A DNA stretch of 64,000 nt from Salinibacterium amurskyense (GTDB lineage: Bacteria; Actinomycetota; Actinomycetes; Actinomycetales; Microbacteriaceae), in the NCBI RefSeq assembly GCF_002797685.1, contig NZ_PGFH01000001.1:744001-808000 (forward strand). Direction: 5' to 3'. Each line of letters starts with the position of its first letter. Positions within the stretch are counted from its first letter, which is position 1. Below are positions 28,027 to 36,357 of this stretch, piece by piece. A program made the translations under genes and the position numbers. The notes under the pieces were generated by a model that saw nothing but the letters and a program-made list of their open reading frames with translations, was not told the origin of the DNA and ran no database searches.

Positions 28027-28950
28027 ATGAATGAAGCGGCACCCGCCATCCCGGCGCCCGAGTCGGATGCCACCCCTTACACGCGGCTGCGCCTCGACAT
28101 CGCCTACGACGGCACGAACTTCTTTGGGTGGGGAAAACAGCCGCCGCCCCTGCGCACGGTGCAGGGCACTATCGAAGACGCGTTAGCAATCGTGTTTCGA
28201 CGCTTCGGCGTCATCCCGCAGCTTGTCGTCGCCGGGCGAACGGATGCGGGAGTGCACGCCACCGGCCAGGTTGCGCACCTCGACCTCACCGACACCCAAC
28301 TGCGCAGTCTCGACCGCCCGCGCCGCGGCAATATGGGCGGACGACGGTACGACGGACCGGCATCCTTGGCGCGCAGAATCAACGGAATCACGGGCCTCGA
28401 GTCCGACATCTTTGTGAAGCAGTCGGTAATCGCTGCGGACGGTTTTGACGCCCGCTTCTCGCCGCTGTGGAGGCGCTACGAATACCGCATTGCCGACAAC
28501 CTGTCGCCGCGTGATCCTCGCCAACGCAATCACACGCTCTGGTACCCGGCCACCCTGGATGTCGACGCCATGAACGTGGCCGCAAACGAGCTGCTCGGCC
28601 TCCATGACTGGGCTGCGTACTGCAAGCCCCGCGAGGGGGCGACGACCGTGCGCACCCTCGAGCGTTTCAGCTTCCGCCGTACCGAAGAGGGCATCGTGTT
28701 GGCTGAGGTTCGTGCCGACGCCTTCTGCCACAGCATGGTGCGGTCGCTCGTGGGTGCTGGTGTTTACGTGGGACAGGGTAAGATCGACTCTTCGCGGCCA
28801 GCCGACATTCGCGACGAACGCTCCAAGGGGAGCGAGTTCAAGGTCATGCCGGCGAAAGGCTTGTCTCTCGTTGAAGTGGGCTATCCGCCGGATGACGAAC
28901 TGGGGGCACGCGCGGAACTCACCCGCTCGCGCCGCGAACTGTTCGACTAG
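28027..28950 (+). CDS. truA: tRNA pseudouridine synthase A
   Basis: The 307-aa enzyme makes pseudouridine at positions 38-40 of the tRNA anticodon stem. The catalytic Asp73 lies in VVAGRTDAGVHATGQVAHL. Other family segments are LDIAYDGTNFFGWGKQP and FCHSMVRSLVGAGVYVGQG. The first 16 residues are a Pro/Ala-rich addition. In related genomes rplM follows truA; here a sugar cassette intervenes. Confidence 0.97.
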   Translation: MNEAAPAIPAPESDATPYTRLRLDIAYDGTNFFGWGKQPPPLRTVQGTIEDALAIVFRRFGVIPQLVVAGRTDAGVHATGQVAHLDLTDTQLRSLDRPRRGNMGGRRYDGPASLARRINGITGLESDIFVKQSVIAADGFDARFSPLWRRYEYRIADNLSPRDPRQRNHTLWYPATLDVDAMNVAANELLGLHDWAAYCKPREGATTVRTLERFSFRRTEEGIVLAEVRADAFCHSMVRSLVGAGVYVGQGKIDSSRPADIRDERSKGSEFKVMPAKGLSLVEVGYPPDDELGARAELTRSRRELFD

Positions 28951-28960
28951 CGAGCGCTCG

Positions 28961-30010
28961 TTACTCTGACGCGCGAAGGTCAGACGACCGACGAACAACA
29001 AGTTCTGGTGGCAGGACCACTTGCTGGTGCGTGTGAGCGTCATCCCGAGCTGAATGCTCGATCAGCAAGCGGGCGGCACCCTTTCCTAGAGCCTCGATGG
29101 GCTGGCGCACAGAGGTAAGCGGAACAACCCAGTCGCGCGCGAAGTCGATGTCGTCGTAGCCAACGAGCGCAATATCGTCGGGCACGACGTAGCCTGCGTC
29201 AACCAGACCGCGGTAGACGCCGAACGCGAGCATGTCGTTTCCGCAGAAGACAGCATCCGGTACATCATCCTCAAGAAGAAGCTCGACCGCGCGTCGACCG
29301 TCTTGGATGCCGATGCCGGAGACGCTCACTTCGATGAGCGATTCCTCAGGGTCGAGCCCTGCCGCGGTGATTGCTTCGCGGGCACCTTTCGCGCGATCGG
29401 CGAATTGGCGGAGACCGGTGGGCCCGCCGACAACGGCGATGCGGCGATGGCCGAGCTCTACGAGGTGCTCGACAGCGAGTCGCCCACCTTTGACGTTGTC
29501 GACCGAGATGGAGCAGTGCTCTGGGCCGCCGTTGTAGTCGAGCAGCACTACGGGCAGGTCTCCGGGGAGTTCCTTGTACCGATCCTCGCCATCGTCGTCG
29601 GCGCTGGCGGGAGCGAGCAGGGCGCCGCGCACGCGCTGGGCCGCGAGCATGCCGAGCAGTCCGGCCTCGCGTGCGGTGTCGCCTTCGGAATTGCACAGCA
29701 TGACGACGTGGCCTGATTCGCGAACGGCGCGTTCGATGACGTGCGCGGCTTCCATGTAGAAGGGGCTCTCGACATCCAGAACAACAAGACCAATAACGTT
29801 GCTGGAGGCACCCGTGAGTACTCGTGCCTGCTGGTTGGGAACAAAGCCGAGTTCGGCGATCGCCTTTTCCACGGCAGCGCGGGTGCGGGGATGAACCGTG
29901 TCAGGACGGTTGATGGTGTTGGAGACGGTTCCTGTGGAGACTTGCGCCAGTGCGGCGACGTCACGGATCCCGGCGGGCGACTTCGATGTCGCAGTGTCGG
30001 GGGTGCTCAT
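28961..30010 (-). CDS. LacI-family transcriptional regulator of the sugar cassette
   Basis: The 349-aa protein has an N-terminal LacI helix-turn-helix (IRDVAALAQVSTGTVSNTIN, with hinge region VPNQQARVLTG) and a periplasmic-binding-protein-like effector domain ending with SVRQPIEALGKGAARLLIEH. It is divergent from the sugar uptake genes and two CG-centred palindromes lie in the shared promoter region, so it is almost certainly the local repressor. Its ligand is unknown. Confidence 0.94.
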   Translation of the reverse strand: MSTPDTATSKSPAGIRDVAALAQVSTGTVSNTINRPDTVHPRTRAAVEKAIAELGFVPNQQARVLTGASSNVIGLVVLDVESPFYMEAAHVIERAVRESGHVVMLCNSEGDTAREAGLLGMLAAQRVRGALLAPASADDDGEDRYKELPGDLPVVLLDYNGGPEHCSISVDNVKGGRLAVEHLVELGHRRIAVVGGPTGLRQFADRAKGAREAITAAGLDPEESLIEVSVSGIGIQDGRRAVELLLEDDVPDAVFCGNDMLAFGVYRGLVDAGYVVPDDIALVGYDDIDFARDWVVPLTSVRQPIEALGKGAARLLIEHSARDDAHTHQQVVLPPELVVRRSSDLRASE

Positions 30011-30171
30011 GGATTGCTCAATTCTTGACTGTGCGCTTGGTAGCGCAGGCTTATCACTTTAGGGCTATCGGGCGCCTCAGGCGGTTTGTAGCGGTCTAAC
30101 TGCGCCGTTATCTCATCGAGACACGGCAGTTGCCGTCATGCGGTTGCAGTTCGTCTTGCTCCCAGTGTACG

Positions 30172-30187
30172 TTTGAACCGCTTTAAA
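30172..30187. promoter_or_regulatory. Imperfect LacI-type operator
   Basis: TTTGAACC-GCTTTAAA is a 16-bp dyad with two mismatches, sharing the TGAACCG half-site with the perfect site 17 bp away (centre to centre). Confidence 0.55.
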
Positions 30188-30190
30188 AAA

Positions 30191-30202
30191 TGAACCGGTT
30201 CA
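30191..30202. promoter_or_regulatory. Perfect LacI-type operator
   Basis: TGAACCGGTTCA is a perfect 12-bp palindrome with the central CpG typical of LacI-family operators. It lies 93 bp upstream of the binding-protein start, between it and the divergent regulator. An A+T-rich stretch around it probably holds the promoter, though no clear hexamer pair could be fixed. Confidence 0.7.
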
Positions 30203-30294
30203 AATATTCTCGACCGGGCGCAATGACGCGAAAGTGCTGAGGCTTTGGGCGCTGCGTCCGCGCAACACTGCATTCACACCAAAAGGAGAAACAC

Positions 30295-31326
30295 ATGAAG
30301 CAACGTCGCTTTGCAGGCCTCGCGATCGGTCTCGTAGCCGTCGTCGGACTCGGCCTCGCCGGATGTTCCGCTGACGCCGACACATCCACCGCATCGGGAG
30401 AAGACGCTTACACAATCGTCATTGTTCCCAAGGACTCGACTAACCCCTGGTTCGTTCGCATGGAAGAGGGCGTCAACAAGTTCGCCGCTGACTCCGGCAA
30501 CGACGTCTACCAGAAGGGCCCCGCTGAGACGGATGCCACTCTGCAGGTTCAGGTCATCCAAGACCTCATCGCTCAGGGCGTAGACGCTATCGGCGTCGTT
30601 CCGGTTGACCCGGGCGCACTCGAGACCGTTCTGAAGCAGGCCATGGACGCCGGCATCGTTGTTGTCACCCACGAAGGTGCCAGCCAGGAAAACACGATGT
30701 ACGACATCGAAGCGTTCAACAACACTCAGTACGGCGCATTCATCATGGACAACCTCGCTGAGGCAATGGGCGAAGAGGGCACCTACGCCACGATGGTTGG
30801 CCACGTAACGAACGCATCGCACAACGAATGGGCTGACGGTGCTGTTGCTCGTCAGGCTGAGGCGTACCCCAACATGACGCTGCTTGCTGCCGAGCCACGC
30901 GTTGAGTCGCAGGATGACGGAGAGGTTGCCTACCAGGCTGCCAAGGAGCTCCTCAAGAAGTACCCCGAAGTAACCGGCATCGTCGGAACCTCGTCGTTCG
31001 ACGCTCCTGGTGTCGCTCGTGCGATCGAAGAACTCGGCCTCACCGGCAAGGTCTTCGTCAGCGGAACCGGTATGCCGGCCGCAAACAAGTCGATCCTCGA
31101 AAAGGGCCTCGTCAAGACGCTGACCCTCTGGGACCCGGCCGACGCTGGTTACGCTCTCGCCTCGCTCGCTGAGCAGATCCTCGATGGTGAAGACATCTCT
31201 GACGGCGTGAACCTCGGCGTCACCGGTTACGAAAACATGACCTTCGCTGAAGGTAGCGACAAGGTACTCGAAGGTAACGGCTGGGTCGTTATCGACAAGG
31301 ACAACGTAGACAGCTTCGGCTTCTAA
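30295..31326 (+). CDS. Sugar ABC transporter substrate-binding lipoprotein
   Basis: The 343-aa protein has a lipoprotein signal peptide (lipobox LAGC, Cys24) followed by a type I periplasmic-binding fold of the RbsB/RhaS class (IVIVPKDSTNPWFVRMEEGV, QDLIAQGVDAIGVVPVDPGA, VTGIVGTSSFDAPGVARAIE). The nearest familiar group is the rhamnose/autoinducer-2 type of binding proteins, but the ligand cannot be read from sequence. AAAGGAGAAACAC precedes the ATG. It is first in the cassette and probably the most strongly expressed gene. Confidence 0.93.
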   Translation: MKQRRFAGLAIGLVAVVGLGLAGCSADADTSTASGEDAYTIVIVPKDSTNPWFVRMEEGVNKFAADSGNDVYQKGPAETDATLQVQVIQDLIAQGVDAIGVVPVDPGALETVLKQAMDAGIVVVTHEGASQENTMYDIEAFNNTQYGAFIMDNLAEAMGEEGTYATMVGHVTNASHNEWADGAVARQAEAYPNMTLLAAEPRVESQDDGEVAYQAAKELLKKYPEVTGIVGTSSFDAPGVARAIEELGLTGKVFVSGTGMPAANKSILEKGLVKTLTLWDPADAGYALASLAEQILDGEDISDGVNLGVTGYENMTFAEGSDKVLEGNGWVVIDKDNVDSFGF

Positions 31327-31416
31327 GCAGTCCCGTTTCGCGATCAGGGCAGAGCGAACATCCGTTCTGCCCTGGTCGCACCCCACGATTTACTCACGCG
31401 CGGAAAGGACCGGACG

Positions 31417-32931
31417 ATGGTAGATAACGTCATCGCGGTACGCGATATCGGTAAGGCCTTCGCTGGCGTTCAAGCGCTTGACGGCATCACCCTAGAGATC
31501 GCTCCCGGAGAGATTCACTGTCTCGCCGGCGAGAACGGCAGTGGCAAGTCCACGCTGATCAAGGTCATCTCCGGAGTGCACGCCCCCGATACCGGAACAA
31601 TTGAACTGAACGGCAAGACGTTCTCGAAGCTGTCGCCCATCGAGGCGATCTCGAACGGCGTTCAGGTCATCTATCAAGACTTCTCGGTTTTCCCCAACCT
31701 CACGGTGATGGAGAACCTGGCGCTCAATGCTGAGCTCGCTGCCCACCGCACGTTCGTGAGTTGGAAGCGGATGCGGGCAGTCGCCGAAGAGGCGATCGCC
31801 AAGATCAACTTCACGATTGACCTCGACGAAAAGGTCGGGCAGCTCTCGGTCGCCCAGAAGCAGCTTGTTGCTATCTCGCGGGCGCTCATGAGCGACGCCA
31901 AGCTCATCATCATGGATGAACCGACCACGGCTCTGACGAAGCGCGAGGTTGACGCACTCTTTGCCATCATTCTCGACCTCAAAGCGCGGGGGATCGCGAC
32001 GCTGTTCGTGAGCCACAAGCTCGACGAGGTCTTCGAGATCAGTGAGCGCTTCACGATCATCCGTAACGGTAAGTCAGTCATTACCTGCTTGCCGGAAGAG
32101 CTCGATCACGCCACGTTCTCGCACCACATGACCGGCCGCGAATTCGATGATGACCACTTCGTTCCCGAGCACGTCTCCGAAGAGCCGATTCTCGAGACGC
32201 GCGGCCTTGGTGTCGACGGCGCCTTCGCCGACGTCGACCTCACGCTCCGCAAGGGTGAGATCCTGGGCATCACGGGTCTGCTGGGCTCCGGCCGCACGGA
32301 ACTCGCGCTCTCCCTCTTTGGCTCCAAGCCCGCTGACTCGGGCGAGATCCTGATCAACGGTGAAGTCGTCGAAGTCGGCAGTGTGCGCGACGCGATCGCT
32401 CACGGCATTGGCTATGTTCCCGAAGACCGCCTCACCGAAGGTCTCTTCTTGGAGCGCTCGATTAGCTCGAACATCGTGATCTCCGAGATCGACTCGTTCG
32501 TGTCCAAGTTCGGGGCACTCGATCAGCGCAAGGCGGATGCAGAAGGCCAGCGCTGGGTAGACGAACTCAAAATTGCGACGCCGAACGCTTCTAACGCGGT
32601 GAACACCCTCTCGGGCGGAAACCAGCAGCGCATCGTGCTCGCCAAATGGCTCGCCACGCATCCGAAGATTCTGATTCTTAACGGGCCGACGGTGGGCGTT
32701 GATATCGGATCGAAGCACGACATCCACCGCATTCTCCGCTCGCTCGCCAGCGAAGGTCTCGGCGTCATCATCATTTCCGATGACATCCCCGAGGTCATCC
32801 AGAACTGCAACCGAGTGATGGCAATGAATGCGGGGCGAATCGTGGCAGAGATCGACCCGCGCACGACGACCGAATCCGAACTCGCAGAGCTCATGTCGAA
32901 AGACCCGAGCACTATTGACGGGAAGGGCTGA
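31417..32931 (+). CDS. Sugar ABC transporter ATP-binding protein, RbsA type
   Basis: The 504-aa protein carries two tandem ABC domains. The first has Walker A GENGSGKST, a divergent signature LSVAQKQ and Walker B LIIMDEPTTAL. The second has a degenerate P-loop (LLGSGRTEL), the signature LSGGNQQR, and ILILNGPTVGVD, where the usual Walker B Asp-Glu are replaced by Asn-Gly. A degenerate second P-loop is usual for the RbsA family; the Walker B change suggests only one hydrolytic site. It powers the two adjacent permeases. Confidence 0.94.
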   Translation: MVDNVIAVRDIGKAFAGVQALDGITLEIAPGEIHCLAGENGSGKSTLIKVISGVHAPDTGTIELNGKTFSKLSPIEAISNGVQVIYQDFSVFPNLTVMENLALNAELAAHRTFVSWKRMRAVAEEAIAKINFTIDLDEKVGQLSVAQKQLVAISRALMSDAKLIIMDEPTTALTKREVDALFAIILDLKARGIATLFVSHKLDEVFEISERFTIIRNGKSVITCLPEELDHATFSHHMTGREFDDDHFVPEHVSEEPILETRGLGVDGAFADVDLTLRKGEILGITGLLGSGRTELALSLFGSKPADSGEILINGEVVEVGSVRDAIAHGIGYVPEDRLTEGLFLERSISSNIVISEIDSFVSKFGALDQRKADAEGQRWVDELKIATPNASNAVNTLSGGNQQRIVLAKWLATHPKILILNGPTVGVDIGSKHDIHRILRSLASEGLGVIIISDDIPEVIQNCNRVMAMNAGRIVAEIDPRTTTESELAELMSKDPSTIDGKG

Positions 32932-32932
32932 G

Positions 32933-33949
32933 ATGGCCAAGTTAGTGCGAAAGATCACTAAATCAAACGAGTTCTACCTGCTGCTCGTCATCATCGCGGT
33001 GAGCGTTGTCATCCAGTTGCGAAGCGGACAGTTCTTCTCCGCCAACAACCTGGTTGACCTGGCCAACGCCATGGTCGTTCCCGGCATCTTCGCGGTGGGC
33101 GCTTTCATGGTGCTGGTCGCCGGCGGAATCGATGTCTCGTTTCCGGCGCTCGCTTCGCTCTCGGTCTACGCGACCACACGAGTACTCGTGGATGCGGGCT
33201 ACTCCGGGGGAGTGTGGCTACCGTTCCTGATGGTCATTGTGGTCGGCGCCATCCTCGGTGCCTTCAACGGACTCTTCACCTCGAGGTTCGTGGTTCCGGT
33301 GCTCATCATTACCCTCGGTACCGCGAGCGTGTTCTCGGGAGTCATGCAGGGTGTCTTCAAGTCGGTGCAGATTCCGAACCTCCCTGCCGGGATGAGCGAG
33401 TTTGGCCGGTCGACGCTGTTCGTGGCTAAGAACCCCGAATCTGGTCTCACCTCCAACATGCCGATGGCGTTCCTCATCTTGGTCGCCGTCGTTGCGGTTG
33501 CATTCGTCGTGATGAGATACACAACCTTTGGCCGTGGACTCTATGCGATTGGCGGTGATGAAAGTGCTGCTGCTCGTGCCGGCTTCAAGGTGCGCAAGAT
33601 TAAGTTTTGGCTCTTCGTCATCGTCGGCATCATTGCCAGCCTCGCCGGTCTCGTGCGAACGAGCATGATGGACCAAATGCATCCGACCAACCTGCTCGGC
33701 ATGGAACTCATGGTTATCGCAGCAGTCGTTCTCGGTGGCGCTTCCATTACGGGCGGCACCGGAACCCTGACCGGCACGATGCTGGGAACACTGCTGATCG
33801 TGATCGTGCAGAACAGCATGATCTTGGTCGGCATCCCCACCTTCTGGCAGGGCTTCGCACTCGGCACCTTGATCCTCGTCGGTACCGGTATCTCCGCAGT
33901 GCAACTCACCCGTTCACGCAAACGCGCACCCGCGCTGATTCAAGGATAG
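32933..33949 (+). CDS. Sugar ABC transporter permease 1
   Basis: The 338-aa integral membrane protein of the RbsC/RhaP family has about nine hydrophobic helices, the family segment MVLVAGGIDVSFPALASLSV and the EAA-like loop YAIGGDESAARAGFKVRKI. The start follows the ATPase stop by one base (TGAGATGG). It pairs with the next permease to form a heterodimeric channel, as in rhamnose and AI-2 importers. Confidence 0.93.
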   Translation: MAKLVRKITKSNEFYLLLVIIAVSVVIQLRSGQFFSANNLVDLANAMVVPGIFAVGAFMVLVAGGIDVSFPALASLSVYATTRVLVDAGYSGGVWLPFLMVIVVGAILGAFNGLFTSRFVVPVLIITLGTASVFSGVMQGVFKSVQIPNLPAGMSEFGRSTLFVAKNPESGLTSNMPMAFLILVAVVAVAFVVMRYTTFGRGLYAIGGDESAAARAGFKVRKIKFWLFVIVGIIASLAGLVRTSMMDQMHPTNLLGMELMVIAAVVLGGASITGGTGTLTGTMLGTLLIVIVQNSMILVGIPTFWQGFALGTLILVGTGISAVQLTRSRKRAPALIQG

Positions 33950-33957
33950 GGACGGCC

Positions 33958-35001
33958 ATGTTTGCTTCTACGACTCTTACGCCGCTTCGGGATCGCCTGA
34001 CTCGCGACCCTCACGTGACACGCCTCGCCGTGATTCTCGTTCTGCTCCTGACGTTCTTCATGCTCGTCAAGACCAAGAACTTCTTCGGCATTGCCACCTG
34101 GCAGTCGATGGCAGTGCAGTTCCCCGAGTTCGGTCTGATGGCCCTCGGTGTGATGCTCACCATGATTATTGGAGGTATCGACCTTTCTGTGGTTGGCGTC
34201 GCCAATATGACGGCCATCGGCAGTGCGACCCTCATGATGTCAATCGCGCCCACCGGCGCCGACAGCCCCCAGGGCTACCTCGCTGTTGCTGCGGCAATCG
34301 CGTTCTCGCTCATTGTGGGAGCGATAGCCGGCGCCTTCAACGGGTTCTTGATAGCCAAAGTGAAGATTCCCGCCATTCTGGTGACGCTCGGAACCTTCGA
34401 GCTCTTCACCGGCATCGCCGTCATCATCACCGGTGGAAAGCCCGCCAGCGGACTTCCCGCTCAGTACGGCGAGATCATGGCACAGCGCGTCTTCGGGATC
34501 ATCCCGATGCCGCTCATCATCTTCATTCTCGCCACCGTCGTGATCGCGCTGATCATGTACAAGACGGCATTCGGCACCAAGCTCTACATGCTCGGCTCGA
34601 ATGAAACTGCGGCACGCTTCAGCGGGCTCAAGACCGACAACCTCATCATCCGTACCTACATGACCTCGGGCATTTACGCCGCGGCCGCCGGTCTTGTGAT
34701 GCTCGCCAATTACAACTCGGCGAAGGCTGACTACGGCTCCACCTACACACTGCTCGCAGTGCTGATTGTGGTGCTCGGTGGCGTGAACCCGAACGGTGGA
34801 TCGGGCCGACTGTCGGGAGTGATCCTCGCGGTGGTTGTGCTGCAGGTTCTCTCCTCGTTGCTCAACACGTTCCCGAACATCAGCAACTTCTACCGCCCGC
34901 TGATCTGGGGTGGAGTACTGCTTCTCGTCATCGTGGTGAATCAATGGACTAAAAAGAACGGGCTCTCTCGTCTGTTCGGTGTGAAAGGAAACAAATCATG
35001 A
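33958..35001 (+). CDS. Sugar ABC transporter permease 2
   Basis: The 347-aa RbsC/RhaQ-family membrane protein contains GVMLTMIIGGIDLSVVGVAN, the substrate-channel segment VKIPAILVTLGTFELFTGIA and the coupling loop YMLGSNETAARFSGLKTDN. The frame is open further upstream, but the ATG at 33958 follows permease 1 and fits the family. Its stop overlaps the next gene by 4 nt, tying transport to catabolism. Confidence 0.93.
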   Translation: MFASTTLTPLRDRLTRDPHVTRLAVILVLLLTFFMLVKTKNFFGIATWQSMAVQFPEFGLMALGVMLTMIIGGIDLSVVGVANMTAIGSATLMMSIAPTGADSPQGYLAVAAAIAFSLIVGAIAGAFNGFLIAKVKIPAILVTLGTFELFTGIAVIITGGKPASGLPAQYGEIMAQRVFGIIPMPLIIFILATVVIALIMYKTAFGTKLYMLGSNETAARFSGLKTDNLIIRTYMTSGIYAAAAGLVMLANYNSAKADYGSTYTLLAVLIVVLGGVNPNGGSGRLSGVILAVVVLQVLSSLLNTFPNISNFYRPLIWGGVLLLVIVVNQWTKKNGLSRLFGVKGNKS

Positions 35002-35561
35002 AGCTGACCAAGGATCGCCACGTTGTTGTGGGCGCAGACTTTGCAGGATTTCCGCTGAAGGAGGCAGTCAAGCGCCACTTGGAAGCACGCGACTGGACCG
35101 TCACTGACCTGACGCCGACTCTCGACGACATTCCGATGTACCACCGTGCCGGCTTCATGCTCGGCGCCAAGCTTGCCGAGGGTGAGTTCGAGAAGGCTCT
35201 TGCTTTCTGTGGCACAGGGATGGGCATCCACGTCGCTGCCAGCAAGGTGCCTCACGTTCACGCCGCCGTGTGCGAAAGCGCGCCTTCGGCTCTGCGTGCC
35301 GCGACCGCCAACAACTGCAACCTCATGGCCATGGGCGCTTTCTACATTGGCCCGCGCCTCGGAATGGCTATGGCGGATGCGTTCCTCGAGAACAACTTCG
35401 GTGACGGCTACGAAAACTGGGAAGGCTTCGCTGATTACCACATGGTCGGATACGAGGAGTGCGAAAACTTCGACTACCAGGCCTACAAAGACAACGGTTT
35501 TCAAGTCGTCGGTGAGCGGAACGTCGAAATGGGCCCTGAGCCCCGCGGCCTCGCTTACTAA
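34998..35561 (+). CDS. RpiB/LacAB-family sugar (phosphate) isomerase
   Basis: The 187-aa protein belongs to the RpiB/LacA/LacB isomerase family: HVVVGADFAGFPLKEAVKRH at the N-terminus and CGTGMGIHVAASKVPHVHAA with the candidate base Cys71, followed by ANNCNLMAMGA. The usual Asn-Lys after the GTG loop reads Ser-Lys. It is about 35 residues longer at the C-terminus than standard RpiB. In the cassette it stands where an aldose-ketose isomerase is needed. Whether it acts on free sugar or on sugar phosphate is open. Confidence 0.85.
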   Translation: MKLTKDRHVVVGADFAGFPLKEAVKRHLEARDWTVTDLTPTLDDIPMYHRAGFMLGAKLAEGEFEKALAFCGTGMGIHVAASKVPHVHAAVCESAPSALRAATANNCNLMAMGAFYIGPRLGMAMADAFLENNFGDGYENWEGFADYHMVGYEECENFDYQAYKDNGFQVVGERNVEMGPEPRGLAY

Positions 35562-35587
35562 CCGAACGAACAGCTACAGGGAGAGAC

Positions 35588-36337
35588 ATGGCGAAAGTAT
35601 TACTCGCAGGAGAGTCATGGTCGACGACGTCGATCCACACGAAGGGCTTTGACTCGTTTGTCACTTCCGCCTACGCCGAGGGAGCAGATGACTTCATCGC
35701 TGCTCTGAAGTCAGCAGGCAACAGTGTCGAGTTCCAGCCCAACCACGTTGCGGCTGAGCGATTCCCCACGACCGCCGAAGAGCTCAGCCAGTACGACGTT
35801 GTCGTGCTCAGCGACATCGGGGCGAACACTCTGCTGCTACCCAACGGCGTCTTCGCTAAGGGGGAGCGGATTCCGCACCGCCTCGAAGTGCTGGCCCAGT
35901 GGGTTCGCGATGGCGGTTCGCTGCTCATGGTCGGTGGCTACCTCAGCTTCCAAGGTATTGAAGCGAAGGCGAACTACCGCAACACCGCCCTAGCGAGCGT
36001 TCTTCCGGTCGAAATGGAAATTGGCGACGACCGCGAAGAGACTCCGCAGGGCGTCGAAGCCACCTCCCTCGACAACCACGCGGCGACCGCCGGTCTGCCG
36101 ACCTCGTGGCCCGAAGTGCTCGGTCATCACCGTTTGGTCGCCCGCGACGGCGCCCAGACGCTCGCGACCGTCGGAGCATTCCCGCTTCTTGTTGTGGATG
36201 CCGAAGGTGCCGGCCGCGTTGCCGCATTTGCGAGCGACATGGGCCCGCACTGGCTGCCGACCGAGTTCTTGGAATGGGACGGCTTTGCTCCCATGTGGAA
36301 CCAACTGATCTCGTGGCTCGCTCGCGAGTCCGACTAA
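35588..36337 (+). CDS. Class I glutamine amidotransferase-like protein without cysteine
   Basis: The 249-aa protein resembles the GATase1-like family of uncharacterised proteins (formerly DUF1355): the segments YDVVVLSDIGANTLLLP, WVRDGGSLLMVGGYLSFQGI, LPVEMEIGDDREETPQG and a C-terminal RVAAFASDMGPHWLP are typical. No cysteine is present anywhere, so it cannot be a working amidotransferase with the usual Cys nucleophile. It sits between the isomerase and kinase genes and may be a sugar-binding or regulatory protein. The start follows GGGAGAGAC. Confidence 0.75.
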   Translation: MAKVLLAGESWSTTSIHTKGFDSFVTSAYAEGADDFIAALKSAGNSVEFQPNHVAAERFPTTAEELSQYDVVVLSDIGANTLLLPNGVFAKGERIPHRLEVLAQWVRDGGSLLMVGGYLSFQGIEAKANYRNTALASVLPVEMEIGDDREETPQGVEATSLDNHAATAGLPTSWPEVLGHHRLVARDGAQTLATVGAFPLLVVDAEGAGRVAAFASDMGPHWLPTEFLEWDGFAPMWNQLISWLARESD

Positions 36338-36357
36338 GCACGGGCAAGTAGGACTGA

